64,000 nucleotides of DNA from Limosilactobacillus gastricus DSM 16045 (lineage in GTDB: Bacteria; Bacillota; Bacilli; Lactobacillales; Lactobacillaceae): contig NZ_AZFN01000001.1 of the NCBI RefSeq assembly GCF_001434365.1, positions 16,979 to 80,978 on the forward strand. The letters are read 5' to 3'. This document shows, piece by piece, positions 8,589 through 18,693 of the stretch (position 1 is its first letter; the number at the start of each line of letters is the position of its first letter). The position numbers and the translations under genes are program-made. The notes beneath the pieces were generated by a model. That model worked only from the letters and a program-made list of their open reading frames with translations. It was not told the DNA's origin and made no database searches.

Positions 8589-9776
8589 ATGACACAAAAA
8601 ACCAAGCGGACCATATACATTATGTTGATTAGTCAGTTTTTGATTTTCTTAGGAATGAGTTTAATTTTTCCGGTTGAGCCCTATATCCGAAAGGAGTATC
8701 ATTTAACCGCTTTTGATATGGGAATGATGTCAGCTTTGTTTGCCTTAGTGCAATTTGCGGCATCCCCAATTGCTGGTCGCTTGTCAGACCGTTGGGGACG
8801 AAAGCCTATGATGGTTTGGGGGTTAGTTATGTTTACCGTGGGTGAATTTATTTTCGCCATGGGACAAAATTTATTTTGGTTTGACTTCTCGCGGATGATT
8901 GATGGTTTATCGGCGGCCATGTTTACGCCGGCTTCGATGGCTTTAGCGGCAGATATTACGACCGAACAGCAACGAGCGAAGGTAATTGGTTGGCTATCAG
9001 CAGCCTTTAGCGGTGGCTTAATTCTTGGCCCTGGCCTGGGAGGGATTTTAGCCAATATTTCTTACAAATTTCCTTTTTGGATCGCGGGGATTCTAGGGGT
9101 AATTAGTATTCTGGTGACCGTGATTTGGTTACCAAAGGATGATGAACATGATCTGAAGGCGCATGCTCAAATGGCCGAAGAATATCGATCGGCGAGTTCT
9201 TGGGAACAATTAAAGCAAATTATGTCCCCAGCGCTGATGATGTTGTGTGTCATGATTTTGATTGCGGCCTTTGGACTAGCCGGCTTTGAAAGTATTTATA
9301 GTCTATATGTTAATCAAGTCCACGGCTTTGATCTCAATCAGATTGCGACTGTCTTAACATTAAATGGGGTTTTGTCATTGATTCTACAAGTTTTCCTATT
9401 TGAATGGCTGGTGGATAAACTTAAAGAAGTGGGCTTGATTCGCCTAACTTATTTCGTGGCCATTATTGGGACCGTGATGGTGATTTACTTGCATCATTAT
9501 TGGCTGGTGGTCTTTGCGACCTTATTGGTATTTGAAGGTTTCGATTTAGTACGTCCTGCCATTACTACTCTAATGACCAAGTTAGGTCGGGATAATCAAG
9601 GTCTGTTGAATGGAGTTAATACTTCCCTTACTAGTGTGGGAAATGTCTTTGGTCCTCTTTTATCGGGGTGGTTATTAGATGTTAATTCCCTATATCCATA
9701 TTGGCTTGTGAACGTCTTTTTGGTGATTGCTTTTCTAATTACTTTTAGTTTAGCGCGCCAGATGAAAAGACAATAG
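8589..9776 (+). CDS. MFS drug efflux transporter
   Basis: The 395-residue product is hydrophobic with about twelve predicted membrane helices. The loop 2-3 motif GRLSDRWGRKP and the antiporter motif C (GGLILGPGLGG) place it in the proton-driven drug:H+ antiporter families of the major facilitator superfamily. The substrate cannot be read from sequence. I chose ATG 8589 because AAAGGGGG lies just upstream; an in-frame ATG at 8562 overlaps the preceding terminator T-run. Single gene, with terminators on both sides. Confidence 0.85.
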   Translation: MTQKTKRTIYIMLISQFLIFLGMSLIFPVEPYIRKEYHLTAFDMGMMSALFALVQFAASPIAGRLSDRWGRKPMMVWGLVMFTVGEFIFAMGQNLFWFDFSRMIDGLSAAMFTPASMALAADITTEQQRAKVIGWLSAAFSGGLILGPGLGGILANISYKFPFWIAGILGVISILVTVIWLPKDDEHDLKAHAQMAEEYRSASSWEQLKQIMSPALMMLCVMILIAAFGLAGFESIYSLYVNQVHGFDLNQIATVLTLNGVLSLILQVFLFEWLVDKLKEVGLIRLTYFVAIIGTVMVIYLHHYWLVVFATLLVFEGFDLVRPAITTLMTKLGRDNQGLLNGVNTSLTSVGNVFGPLLSGWLLDVNSLYPYWLVNVFLVIAFLITFSLARQMKRQ

Positions 9777-11885
<2,109 letters not shown>

Positions 11886-11887
11886 GC

Positions 11888-12661
11888 ATGGGAATTTACG
11901 ATTCCCACACCCACTTAAATGATGAACCGTTTTTTGATGATGTGCCGGCTTTTTTGGCCCGGGCCCAACATTATCAAGTTACGGAGATGAATATTGTGGG
12001 ATCAAATCAGCTCCTTAATCAGCGGGCCTTAGAGTTGGCACACCGATACCATCAATTACACGCCGTAATTGGCTGGCATCCAGAGGAGTTTAGTGATTAT
12101 CAGGTGGCAACCTTGGATCAGTTAGCAAACCAGCTAGCCGATCCTGCAGTAGTGGCCGTGGGTGAAATTGGTCTGGACTATTACTGGGATCAAGATCATC
12201 ATGAACTGCAAAAGCAGATGTTACTCGATCAGATTTCATTAGCTCAACAATTCCATCTGCCGATCGTCATTCATTGTCGTGAGGCCTTAGCGGAACTGTA
12301 TGACATCTTAAAAATGACTGACATATCAGCAATTGGTGGCGTTATGCATAGTTTTAGCGGGGATGTCGATTGGGCGAAGAAATTTTTAGATTTAGGGATG
12401 TATTTATCCTTCAGTGGAGTAGTTACTTTTAATTCTGCCCATGAGGTTCAAGCTAGCGCCCAATATGTGCCAGCAGACCGCTTATTAGTGGAAACAGATG
12501 CACCTTACCTAACTCCCATGCCCTATCGAGGAAAGCAAAATGAGCCGGCCTTTACTGCTTTTGTGGTTGAAAAATTAGCTCAGCTAAGGCAAGTTGAGCC
12601 GGATGAACTGGCGCAAGTTACAACGGAAAATGCCCGGCAATTATTTAAGAAAAGAGATTAA
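11888..12661 (+). CDS. tatD: TatD family metal-dependent DNase
   Basis: The 257-residue protein is a TIM-barrel amidohydrolase-fold hydrolase. Metal ligands of the TatD family are visible: SHTHLND (HxH) at the N-terminus, Glu in GEIGLDYYW, histidines in IHCREA and MHSFSG, and Asp in ETDAPYLTP. TatD enzymes have 3'-5' exonuclease activity on DNA or RNA. It starts two bases after metG and is immediately followed by rnmV, so all are probably translated from one transcript. Confidence 0.93.
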   Translation: MGIYDSHTHLNDEPFFDDVPAFLARAQHYQVTEMNIVGSNQLLNQRALELAHRYHQLHAVIGWHPEEFSDYQVATLDQLANQLADPAVVAVGEIGLDYYWDQDHHELQKQMLLDQISLAQQFHLPIVIHCREALAELYDILKMTDISAIGGVMHSFSGDVDWAKKFLDLGMYLSFSGVVTFNSAHEVQASAQYVPADRLLVETDAPYLTPMPYRGKQNEPAFTAFVVEKLAQLRQVEPDELAQVTTENARQLFKKRD

Positions 12662-12662
12662 A

Positions 12663-13256
12663 ATGGATAAGATTAAGGAAATCATTGTGGTTGAAGGTCG
12701 CGATGATACCAAGCGAGTCCATGAAGCCTTAAATGCAGACACGTTCGAAACGAACGGGTCTGCTTTATCGTTAGATGATTTAAAGCGTTTAGAAGTTTTG
12801 CAAGCTAAACGTGGCCTAATTGTATTAACAGATCCCGACTTTAATGGAGAGCGGATTCGGAAGATGATTAGCCATAAGATTCCGGAAGCCAAGCACGCTT
12901 TTATTAGCCGCCAGGCGGGAGTGCCCAAAAATCGTAGCGGGAGTTTAGGGGTAGAGCATGCTAGTCCACAAGCAATTCGGCAAGCGATCCAAGTGGCACA
13001 TGGTAGTCATAGTCTAGATAAGTTGCTACCTACAATTAACCAGACAGATCTTATGCAAGCCCATTTGATCGCTCATCCCCAAGCCAAGCAACGCCGCCTC
13101 CAATTGGGTGAAGTATTAGGGATCGGCTATGTAAATGGTAAACAGTTACTGCGCCGTCTACAGATGTTTCAGATTACGGCTGAGGAACTAAGATCGGCCA
13201 TTCAACAAATTGATCAGAAAGGTTCATCATATGAAGAAAACAACCGCAATTGGTAA
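12663..13256 (+). CDS. rnmV: Ribonuclease M5
   Basis: RNase M5 matures 5S rRNA in low-GC Gram-positives. The 197-residue product has the Toprim signature IVVEGRDD at the N-terminus and the acidic [10 protein letters not shown] motif near residue 60; the rest is the M5-specific C-terminal domain. The start is ATG 12663, one base after the tatD stop. An earlier in-frame start at 12594 lies inside tatD and would add 23 residues with no family support. The next gene overlaps its end by 26 bases. Confidence 0.94.
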   Translation: MDKIKEIIVVEGRDDTKRVHEALNADTFETNGSALSLDDLKRLEVLQAKRGLIVLTDPDFNGERIRKMISHKIPEAKHAFISRQAGVPKNRSGSLGVEHASPQAIRQAIQVAHGSHSLDKLLPTINQTDLMQAHLIAHPQAKQRRLQLGEVLGIGYVNGKQLLRRLQMFQITAEELRSAIQQIDQKGSSYEENNRNW

Positions 13257-14124
13257 TTATCGGCGGACGCGTGAGATTTTAGAAAAACACGGGATTCATG
13301 CCAAGAAAGGCTTTGGGCAAAATTTTTTGACCGACTTGAACGTGTTAAACGGGATTGTCCAAGCTGCTCACATCACACAGGATGATAATGTGATTGAGAT
13401 TGGTCCAGGGATTGGGGCCCTAACTGAAGTATTAGCCAAAGCGGCGCATCAAGTAGTGGCTTTAGAAATTGACGGTGATTTATTGCCCGTTCTTGATGAT
13501 GTTTTAACTCCATACAACAATGTGAAGGTCATACATCAAGATATTTTAAAAGCTAATCTCCCAGAATTGATTCAAACAGAGTTTGCTAATCCTCAGCAAC
13601 CCATTAAAGTTGTGGCCAACCTTCCATATTACATTACCAGTCCCATTTTAATGAACCTGTTGGCTAGTGAAGTCAACTGGGATACAATTTGTGTAATGAT
13701 GCAAAAGGAAGTGGCGGAACGTTTAACTGCTAAACCGGGAACTAAAGCCTATGGCTCCTTGACCTTAGCGATTGAGTATCAAATGCAAGCGAAGGTCGCT
13801 TTTAATGTGTCGCGGCGGTCCTTTGTTCCAGCTCCCAATGTGGACTCAGCTATTGTGGTTTTAACGCCCCGTCCAAACGAATTACCAGAGTTGCCCTATG
13901 ATGATAAACGTCTTTTTGGTTTAATTCGGGGGTGCTTTGCCCATCGGCGCAAGAGTCTTTGGAATAATTTGAAGTCATTAATGTCCAATGATCGGGCTAA
14001 GCTTGATTTAGTTACCAATGCCTTAGCAGAAATTCAAATTGATCCGCAAACGCGACCAGAACAGTTAACCTTGAACGATTATATTCGCTTGACCAATGCT
14101 TTACATCAGCAAATGGTCTGGTAA
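13231..14124 (+). CDS. rsmA: 16S rRNA dimethyladenosine transferase
   Basis: Also called ksgA. The enzyme dimethylates two adjacent adenines near the 3' end of 16S rRNA during 30S maturation. The 297-residue sequence has GQNFLTD, the SAM-binding [12 protein letters not shown], and the catalytic NLPYYITS motif. ATG 13231 is preceded by AGAAAGG at good spacing and overlaps rnmV by 26 bases. In Bacillus and many lactobacilli veg follows ksgA; no veg is present here, and a long hairpin closes the operon instead. Confidence 0.96.
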   Translation: MKKTTAIGNYRRTREILEKHGIHAKKGFGQNFLTDLNVLNGIVQAAHITQDDNVIEIGPGIGALTEVLAKAAHQVVALEIDGDLLPVLDDVLTPYNNVKVIHQDILKANLPELIQTEFANPQQPIKVVANLPYYITSPILMNLLASEVNWDTICVMMQKEVAERLTAKPGTKAYGSLTLAIEYQMQAKVAFNVSRRSFVPAPNVDSAIVVLTPRPNELPELPYDDKRLFGLIRGCFAHRRKSLWNNLKSLMSNDRAKLDLVTNALAEIQIDPQTRPEQLTLNDYIRLTNALHQQMVW

Positions 14125-14160
14125 CTTAAATTGATTGAAGCTGGGAAAAAAGTAATCAGA

Positions 14161-14245
14161 CGCCCCATAGGGCTAACCTAGAATGAGTGTTGGTACGAAA
14201 CGGATCAACGTGAGTTCGTGGTTAGGCTTGTGGGGCGCGCTTTTT
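14161..14245 (+). terminator. Very long rod-like hairpin with T-run after ksgA
   Basis: Positions 14161-14178 pair with 14220-14237 (18 positions, one true mismatch, some G-U pairs). The enclosed bases 14181-14192 pair with 14206-14217 (twelve positions, two mismatches), leaving a loop of about 13 bases. TTTTT follows at 14241-14245. The position and T-run make a terminator the simplest reading. Its arms of about 30 pairs are much longer than usual, so a stable small RNA is also possible. No coding frame explains it. Confidence 0.6.
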
Positions 14246-14290
14246 GACCGTAATTACGAGCATGATCAAAAGAATTAAGGATACCATTAG

Positions 14291-14320
14291 TTGAAAGGAT
14301 GCTGGGGACCTTAGTATAAT
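14291..14320 (+). promoter_or_regulatory. Sigma-A promoter of ispE
   Basis: TTGAAA at 14291-14296 and TATAAT at 14315-14320 are separated by 18 bases. A second TATAAT lies at 14331. The ispE ribosome-binding site (GGAAGGAGG) starts at 14343. Confidence 0.65.
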
Positions 14321-14358
14321 GAATGACAAGTATAATTTTTGTGGGAAGGAGGCCATTG

Positions 14359-15210
14359 ATGATAATTACGGAAAAAGCTCCAGCCAAAATCAATTTAGCT
14401 TTGGATACCCCCATGCGATATTTTGATGGGTTACCCCAATGGAATATGGTGATGAATTCGGTTGATTTGGCCGATTATGTTACTGTCGAAACTCACCCTA
14501 GTCCCCAGACCATTAAGGTTTACACAGATAGTGGCTTTTTGCCCAATGACCAGCGAAACTTGGCCTATCAAGCTGCTCATATTTTGAAATCTCGCTTTCA
14601 TCAAAGCGAAGGAGTGACAATTCGGATTCAAAAAAATATTCCAGTTGCCGCGGGGTTGGGTGGTGGATCATCGGATGCGGCAGCTGTTTTACGGGCTTTG
14701 AATCAGGCTTGGCATTTAGACTTATCTTTAGCTGAACTAGCTAAATTAGCCCTGTCGATCGATTCGGATGTGCCATATTGCGTCTATGGACATACTGCGC
14801 ATGTGACGGGGCATGGAGAACAGGTCACTCCGCTACCTAATTTTCCTCACTATTGGGTCGTGATTGCAAAACCCAAAGTTAGTGTTTCAACTCCAACGAT
14901 CCTACGACAAATTAATTATGAAACGATTCAACATGTTCCAACTAATCAGTTAGTGGCAACGATCCAAGAACATAATTGGGCCCAGGCTTGTCAATATATG
15001 GGAAATTGCCTCGAGACGGTGACTTGTCAAGAATATCCGGAAATCAATAAACTTAAGCAGAAAATGTTATCACTGGGGGCCGATGTTTCACAAATGAGTG
15101 GAACTGGACCAACGGTTTTTGCCATTTGCCATGCTGAATCCCGAGCCAAACGGATTTACAATGGGCTAAAAGGCTTTTGTCATGAGGTCTATCAAGTTGT
15201 CTTATTATAA
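14359..15210 (+). CDS. ispE: 4-diphosphocytidyl-2-C-methyl-D-erythritol kinase
   Basis: The 283-residue protein is a GHMP kinase: N-terminal KAPAKINLALD, the glycine-rich PVAAGLGGGSSDAAA loop and a C-terminal MSGTGPTVFA motif. IspE phosphorylates CDP-methylerythritol in the MEP pathway. No other MEP gene is in the window, while mvaA of the mevalonate pathway is, which makes its role here unclear. Its place upstream of purR matches the Bacillus order apart from the inserted transporter operon. Start ATG 14359 sits eight bases after a strong site; an in-frame start at 14323 lies within the promoter -10 region. Confidence 0.9.
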   Translation: MIITEKAPAKINLALDTPMRYFDGLPQWNMVMNSVDLADYVTVETHPSPQTIKVYTDSGFLPNDQRNLAYQAAHILKSRFHQSEGVTIRIQKNIPVAAGLGGGSSDAAAVLRALNQAWHLDLSLAELAKLALSIDSDVPYCVYGHTAHVTGHGEQVTPLPNFPHYWVVIAKPKVSVSTPTILRQINYETIQHVPTNQLVATIQEHNWAQACQYMGNCLETVTCQEYPEINKLKQKMLSLGADVSQMSGTGPTVFAICHAESRAKRIYNGLKGFCHEVYQVVLL

Positions 15211-15242
15211 GGGGCTGGTGAAGAAAAAATCTTCCCAGCTCA
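15211..15242 (+). terminator. Hairpin after ispE
   Basis: GGCTGG-GAAGA pairs with TCTTC-CCAGCT around a short A-rich loop. The T-run is poor on the plus strand (CATTATTTAT), so it may terminate weakly. Confidence 0.45.
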
Positions 15243-15272
15243 TTATTTATGTCTAATAAAAATAAATTCCAC

Positions 15273-15324
15273 TTGCTTTATCGGTAACTATCAAGTATCA
15301 TACTTTAGTTTAAATGGTAACTAT
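15273..15324 (+). promoter_or_regulatory. Promoter and repeated operator of the metal transporter operon
   Basis: TTGCTT (15273-15278) and TATCAT (15296-15301) are spaced by 17 bases. GGTAACTAT occurs at 15283-15291, inside the promoter spacer, and again at 15316-15324, a separation of 33 bases or about three helical turns. This is the geometry of a repressor with two half-sites or two operators. A metal-responsive regulator is the obvious candidate, given the operon, but the sequence does not match a consensus I can name with certainty. Confidence 0.55.
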
Positions 15325-15363
15325 TACTATTAAATAAAAAATAAGCAATTAGGGGATTGTAGT

Positions 15364-16281
15364 ATGATCAAAAAATATTGGAAAATCGGTTTATTAGTGG
15401 TGGTTTTATTAGGCGTCTTCGGTTTAATGGTTACGAATTGGACACCTAATAAGACTAGTCAAAAGCCAATTCGGGTGGTCACTAGTTTGAATTTTTATGG
15501 TGAAGTGGCCAAAGCAGTTGCTGGGGACCATGGTCAAGTTACTTCATTTATTGATAATGAGGCAGTGGATCCTCATGATTTCCAACCATCAACGAAAGAA
15601 GCCCAAAAAGTGGCCAAAGCAAATGTCGTGATTGTGAATGGGTTGGGATATGATAGTTGGCTAACTAAGTTAACCAAAGCTGCTGATAGTTCCCAAAAAG
15701 TGATTAATGTCGGGACTCAAGTGGCTGATAAAAAGAATGGCGATAATGAACACGTTTGGTACCAACCAGCGACCATGAATAAGTTGGCAACCCAGCTTGC
15801 CAAGCAATTTAGTAAACTTGATCCAGAACATAAGGCTGATTATTATAAGAATGCTAAGGCCTACCAAACCAAGCTTACGAAACTAGACGAAGTGATTAAA
15901 ACCGCTAAACAGAATGTTGGCGATCAAAAATTGGTTGATGTAAGTGAACCGGTTTTTGACTATGCTTTGAACAATCTTGGTTACGAAGTTAACAACAAAC
16001 ATTTCGAAAAAGCGGTGGAAGATGATAATGACCCATCTCCACAAGACATTCAACAAATTCGAGATGATATTACTCAACATAAGATTGCTTTCTTTGTTAA
16101 TAACAGCCAAGAAAGTGACAAGACAGTTAAGAACTTAGTAAAATTAGCTCAGGAAAATAATGTGCCAGTTTTAAACGTTACCGAAACAGAACCAAATGGG
16201 AAGTCATATGTCGAATGGATGACGGACCAGTATAAACAATTAATTAAAATTCAAGGAAGTGAATCATCATCGCATTCATAG
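15364..16281 (+). CDS. Metal ABC transporter, substrate-binding protein (ZnuA/AdcA type)
   Basis: The 305-residue protein belongs to the cluster A-I (ZnuA/PsaA) binding proteins. It has a hydrophobic N-terminal segment (about 7-24), then metal-ligand regions VDPHDFQPS (first His), EHVWYQP (second His) and late Glu/Asp positions. The His-rich loop of many zinc-specific members is absent, so zinc, manganese or iron remain possible. Most Gram-positive members are lipoproteins, but the protein contains no cysteine at all. It probably stays as a signal-anchored protein or is released. It is the first of three genes for a complete ABC importer. Confidence 0.88.
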   Translation: MIKKYWKIGLLVVVLLGVFGLMVTNWTPNKTSQKPIRVVTSLNFYGEVAKAVAGDHGQVTSFIDNEAVDPHDFQPSTKEAQKVAKANVVIVNGLGYDSWLTKLTKAADSSQKVINVGTQVADKKNGDNEHVWYQPATMNKLATQLAKQFSKLDPEHKADYYKNAKAYQTKLTKLDEVIKTAKQNVGDQKLVDVSEPVFDYALNNLGYEVNNKHFEKAVEDDNDPSPQDIQQIRDDITQHKIAFFVNNSQESDKTVKNLVKLAQENNVPVLNVTETEPNGKSYVEWMTDQYKQLIKIQGSESSSHS

Positions 16282-16292
16282 ACATTCAACAT

Positions 16293-16934
16293 TTGTCATT
16301 AGGTTATGGCAGTAAACCGGTCGTTACCGATCTGAACTTATCGATTCAGCAAGGTGAATTTTTAGTGGTGGTCGGCGAAAATGGGGTTGGTAAAACGACT
16401 TTAGTCCGGGCTTTACTCAAGCAGTTAACCCCACATGCGGGTGAAATTGTCCGCGATCCAAAGGTTAAAATTGGTTATGTACCGCAATTTCGGAATTTAG
16501 ATAATGAATATCCCTTATCAATTCGTGATTTTATTGCCTTAAATCTACCAATGAAAATGATGCCGTGGCTAACGACAGTTGAACGTCAACAAGTTGATCG
16601 GATCATTAAAGCAACAAACCTTTCGGCAATTGCCGATCAACCACTCGGGTTAGCCTCAGGGGGCGAAAAGCAACGGACCTATTTAGCTCAAAGCTTGCTC
16701 AGTAATCCGAATCTGTTGATCCTTGATGAATCCACTGCGAGTCTGGACCCAGACAGTAAAATTGAATTATTGTCGTTAGTTCAAAAATTCCAACAGTCCG
16801 GTCTAACCGTGATCTTTGTCACTCACGATTGGGAGTTGGCGCAACAATTTGGGACACATTTTTTGCATATGGAACCAGGTTGCTACCGAAATGGGACGAT
16901 TGATCAACTATCACAACACTTAGGAGGGAAATAA
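16293..16934 (+). CDS. Metal ABC transporter, ATP-binding protein
   Basis: This ABC ATPase has Walker A GENGVGKTT, Q-loop YVPQF, signature ASGGEKQR, Walker B LLILDES and the H-loop FVTHDW. It powers the ZnuA/ZnuB-type importer of the flanking genes. The start needs attention. TTG at 16293 is the first standard start codon in the frame, but no ribosome-binding site precedes it and the usual first beta strand (IDIQHLS) would be cut. A near-perfect AAGGAAGTGA lies at 16253-16262, ideally placed for ATC codons at 16266 or 16269, so a non-standard start is possible. The permease gene begins right after its stop codon. Confidence 0.88.
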   Translation: MSLGYGSKPVVTDLNLSIQQGEFLVVVGENGVGKTTLVRALLKQLTPHAGEIVRDPKVKIGYVPQFRNLDNEYPLSIRDFIALNLPMKMMPWLTTVERQQVDRIIKATNLSAIADQPLGLASGGEKQRTYLAQSLLSNPNLLILDESTASLDPDSKIELLSLVQKFQQSGLTVIFVTHDWELAQQFGTHFLHMEPGCYRNGTIDQLSQHLGGK

Positions 16935-17729
16935 ATGTTTGCTTTAAGTTTTATGCGTCACGCTTTTGTGGCGAGCACATTAATTGCCATCCTTAGTGGA
17001 GTCATTGGGGTTTTTGTCGTTGCTCGTCAAATGTCTTTTATGACCCATACCCTTTCTGAAATTGGCTTTGCGGGTGGATCCTTTGCGGTCTTTGCCGGCT
17101 GGTCATCTTTAAATGGGATGATTTTATTTACCGTCTTGAGTTCCGTGTTGGTTGGCCAGCTAAGCCTGAAAGAATCTCGTCGGGAAGCGGTGATTAGTGC
17201 CGTGTCAGCTCTTTTTATTGGTTTAGGGATTTTGTTTCTTTCGTTAAGTAGCCAGACGGCTAGTTCAGCCACTAGTATTCTGTTCGGTAGTGTTGTTGGA
17301 ATTAGTATTACCGAGGTTTGGCAGTTACTGTGGTTGACGATCTTGATTTTAGTAGCGGTTTTCCTTATGTATCGGCGCTTGAAATTTACTTCCTTTGACC
17401 GAGATGGAGCTAAGGTCAGCGCCATTAACGAAACGGTGATTTCAATCTTATTTTTGTTAATTTTAGCGGTTAGCGTTAGTGTAACAGCGCAGATCGTTGG
17501 GTCACTCTTGATTTTTATTTTGCTAACCCTCCCAGCGGCTAGTGCCAAATACTATACGACTGGGGTCGCAAAAATGATTGGCTTAGCTATTCTCTTTTCC
17601 TTATTAGGGACCTGGCTCGGGCTTTACTTGGGTTACATTACGAACTGGCCCGTTTCTTTCTTTATTGCGGTGATTGAGGTTCTGATTTATTTGTCGGCCT
17701 TGATATATCGTCATTATCAAGTCAATTAG
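16935..17729 (+). CDS. Metal ABC transporter, permease (ZnuB type)
   Basis: The 264-residue protein is strongly hydrophobic with about eight membrane helices and matches the ABC-3 permease family (segments RQMSFMTHTLSEIGFAGG and LLTLPAASA). It forms the membrane channel for the preceding binding protein and ATPase. ATG 16935 follows the stop of the ATPase gene with no gap; GGAGG lies in the end of that gene. A terminator follows. Confidence 0.92.
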   Translation: MFALSFMRHAFVASTLIAILSGVIGVFVVARQMSFMTHTLSEIGFAGGSFAVFAGWSSLNGMILFTVLSSVLVGQLSLKESRREAVISAVSALFIGLGILFLSLSSQTASSATSILFGSVVGISITEVWQLLWLTILILVAVFLMYRRLKFTSFDRDGAKVSAINETVISILFLLILAVSVSVTAQIVGSLLIFILLTLPAASAKYYTTGVAKMIGLAILFSLLGTWLGLYLGYITNWPVSFFIAVIEVLIYLSALIYRHYQVN

Positions 17730-17733
17730 TGAA

Positions 17734-17759
17734 GGATGCCGAAAAAGGCGTCCTTTTTT
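17734..17759 (+). terminator. Terminator of the metal transporter operon
   Basis: GGATGCC and GGCGTCC form a stem (one G-U pair) around GAAAAA, followed by six T. Confidence 0.85.
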
Positions 17760-17784
17760 GCTGTATTTTGTTCTTTTAGGAGGT

Positions 17785-17809
17785 AAAAGGCGAACATTCG
17801 TGTTACAAT
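17785..17809 (+). promoter_or_regulatory. PurBox-like operator and -10 region upstream of purR
   Basis: AAAAGGCGAACATTCG at 17785-17800 contains the CGAACATT core of the PurR PurBox, followed by TACAAT at 17804-17809 as a possible -10. Autoregulation of purR through such a box is known from Bacillus subtilis. I see no good -35. Confidence 0.5.
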
Positions 17810-17852
17810 TGATGCATCTAATTTGTTAACGACATTGTAATGAGGTAAAAAT

Positions 17853-18671
17853 ATGAAAATTAGACGGAGTAATCGGTTGGTCGATATGACACGTTATTTG
17901 TTGGAACATCCCCGCGAATTAGTGTCATTAAAGTTCTTTGGCGAACGGTATGGATCAGCGAAGTCATCCATTAGCGAAGATTTAGGGATCATACGAAAAA
18001 CGCTCCAAGATTGGGGCGTTGGTAAGTTGGAAACCTTACCAGGAGCCAGCGGGGGAGCGCGGTTAACGCCGATGTATAGTGCTGATAATGCCAAGATGGT
18101 AATAGATCAATTGGTTGAAAAGGTTGATGATGAGAGCCGGCTCTTACCAGGAGGGTATGTTTACCTTTCAGATTTACTAGGCGATCCAGAAGTTTTGCGA
18201 GAAATCGGACGCTTGATCGCGACCCAATACGAAGCGCAAGACGTGGATGTGGTTATGACGATTGAGACCAAGGGAATCCCATTAGCTCAAAGTGTGGCCA
18301 TGTATCTAAATCGCCCATTTGTTATCGTTCGGAATAGTTCTCACATTACTGAAGGATCGACGGTCAGCGTTAACTATGTATCGGGGTCTTCTCAAAGAAT
18401 CAAGAAAATGGAATTATCACGGCGGACCCTTAAAGAAGGGGCCAACGTGGTCGTAGTTGACGACTTCTTAAAAGGTGGTGGCACCCTTAATGGGATGAAG
18501 TCTTTGATCGATGAATTTGGCGCCCATTTGGTGGGGATGAATGTTTTTGCAGAAGGTCAGTTTGAAGGGGAACGCTTAATTGGTGAATGCACCTCTCTGA
18601 TTAAGGTTGACAGTTCTGATAACCAATTTAGTGCCAAACCTGGTAATTATTTAGCAACGGTATTTGATTAA
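17853..18671 (+). CDS. purR: Purine operon repressor PurR
   Basis: The 272-residue protein has an N-terminal winged helix (RRSNRLVDMTRYLLEHP to about residue 75) and a C-terminal phosphoribosyltransferase-like domain with the PRPP loop VVVVDDFLKGGGT near 200. The Bacillus-type PurR represses purine synthesis genes and is released by PRPP. It lies between a metal transporter operon and glmU, the usual Firmicutes neighbourhood (ispE-purR-glmU-prs). A PurBox-like element precedes it. Confidence 0.95.
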   Translation: MKIRRSNRLVDMTRYLLEHPRELVSLKFFGERYGSAKSSISEDLGIIRKTLQDWGVGKLETLPGASGGARLTPMYSADNAKMVIDQLVEKVDDESRLLPGGYVYLSDLLGDPEVLREIGRLIATQYEAQDVDVVMTIETKGIPLAQSVAMYLNRPFVIVRNSSHITEGSTVSVNYVSGSSQRIKKMELSRRTLKEGANVVVVDDFLKGGGTLNGMKSLIDEFGAHLVGMNVFAEGQFEGERLIGECTSLIKVDSSDNQFSAKPGNYLATVFD

Positions 18672-18693
18672 GTAGAAAGAAGCAAAGTTAAAG

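Noticed and set aside
8699-9055. 118-codon minus-strand frame in the MFS gene
   Set aside because: Shadow of the hydrophobic transporter sequence; no start signals.
14125-14358. A small veg-like gene between ksgA and ispE
   Set aside because: No open frame with Veg features or a ribosome-binding site is present; the space holds the long hairpin and the ispE promoter.
17027-17548. 173-codon open frame on the minus strand within the metal permease gene
   Set aside because: Lies wholly opposite a clear permease gene and has a composition typical of antisense shadow frames, with no ribosome-binding site.
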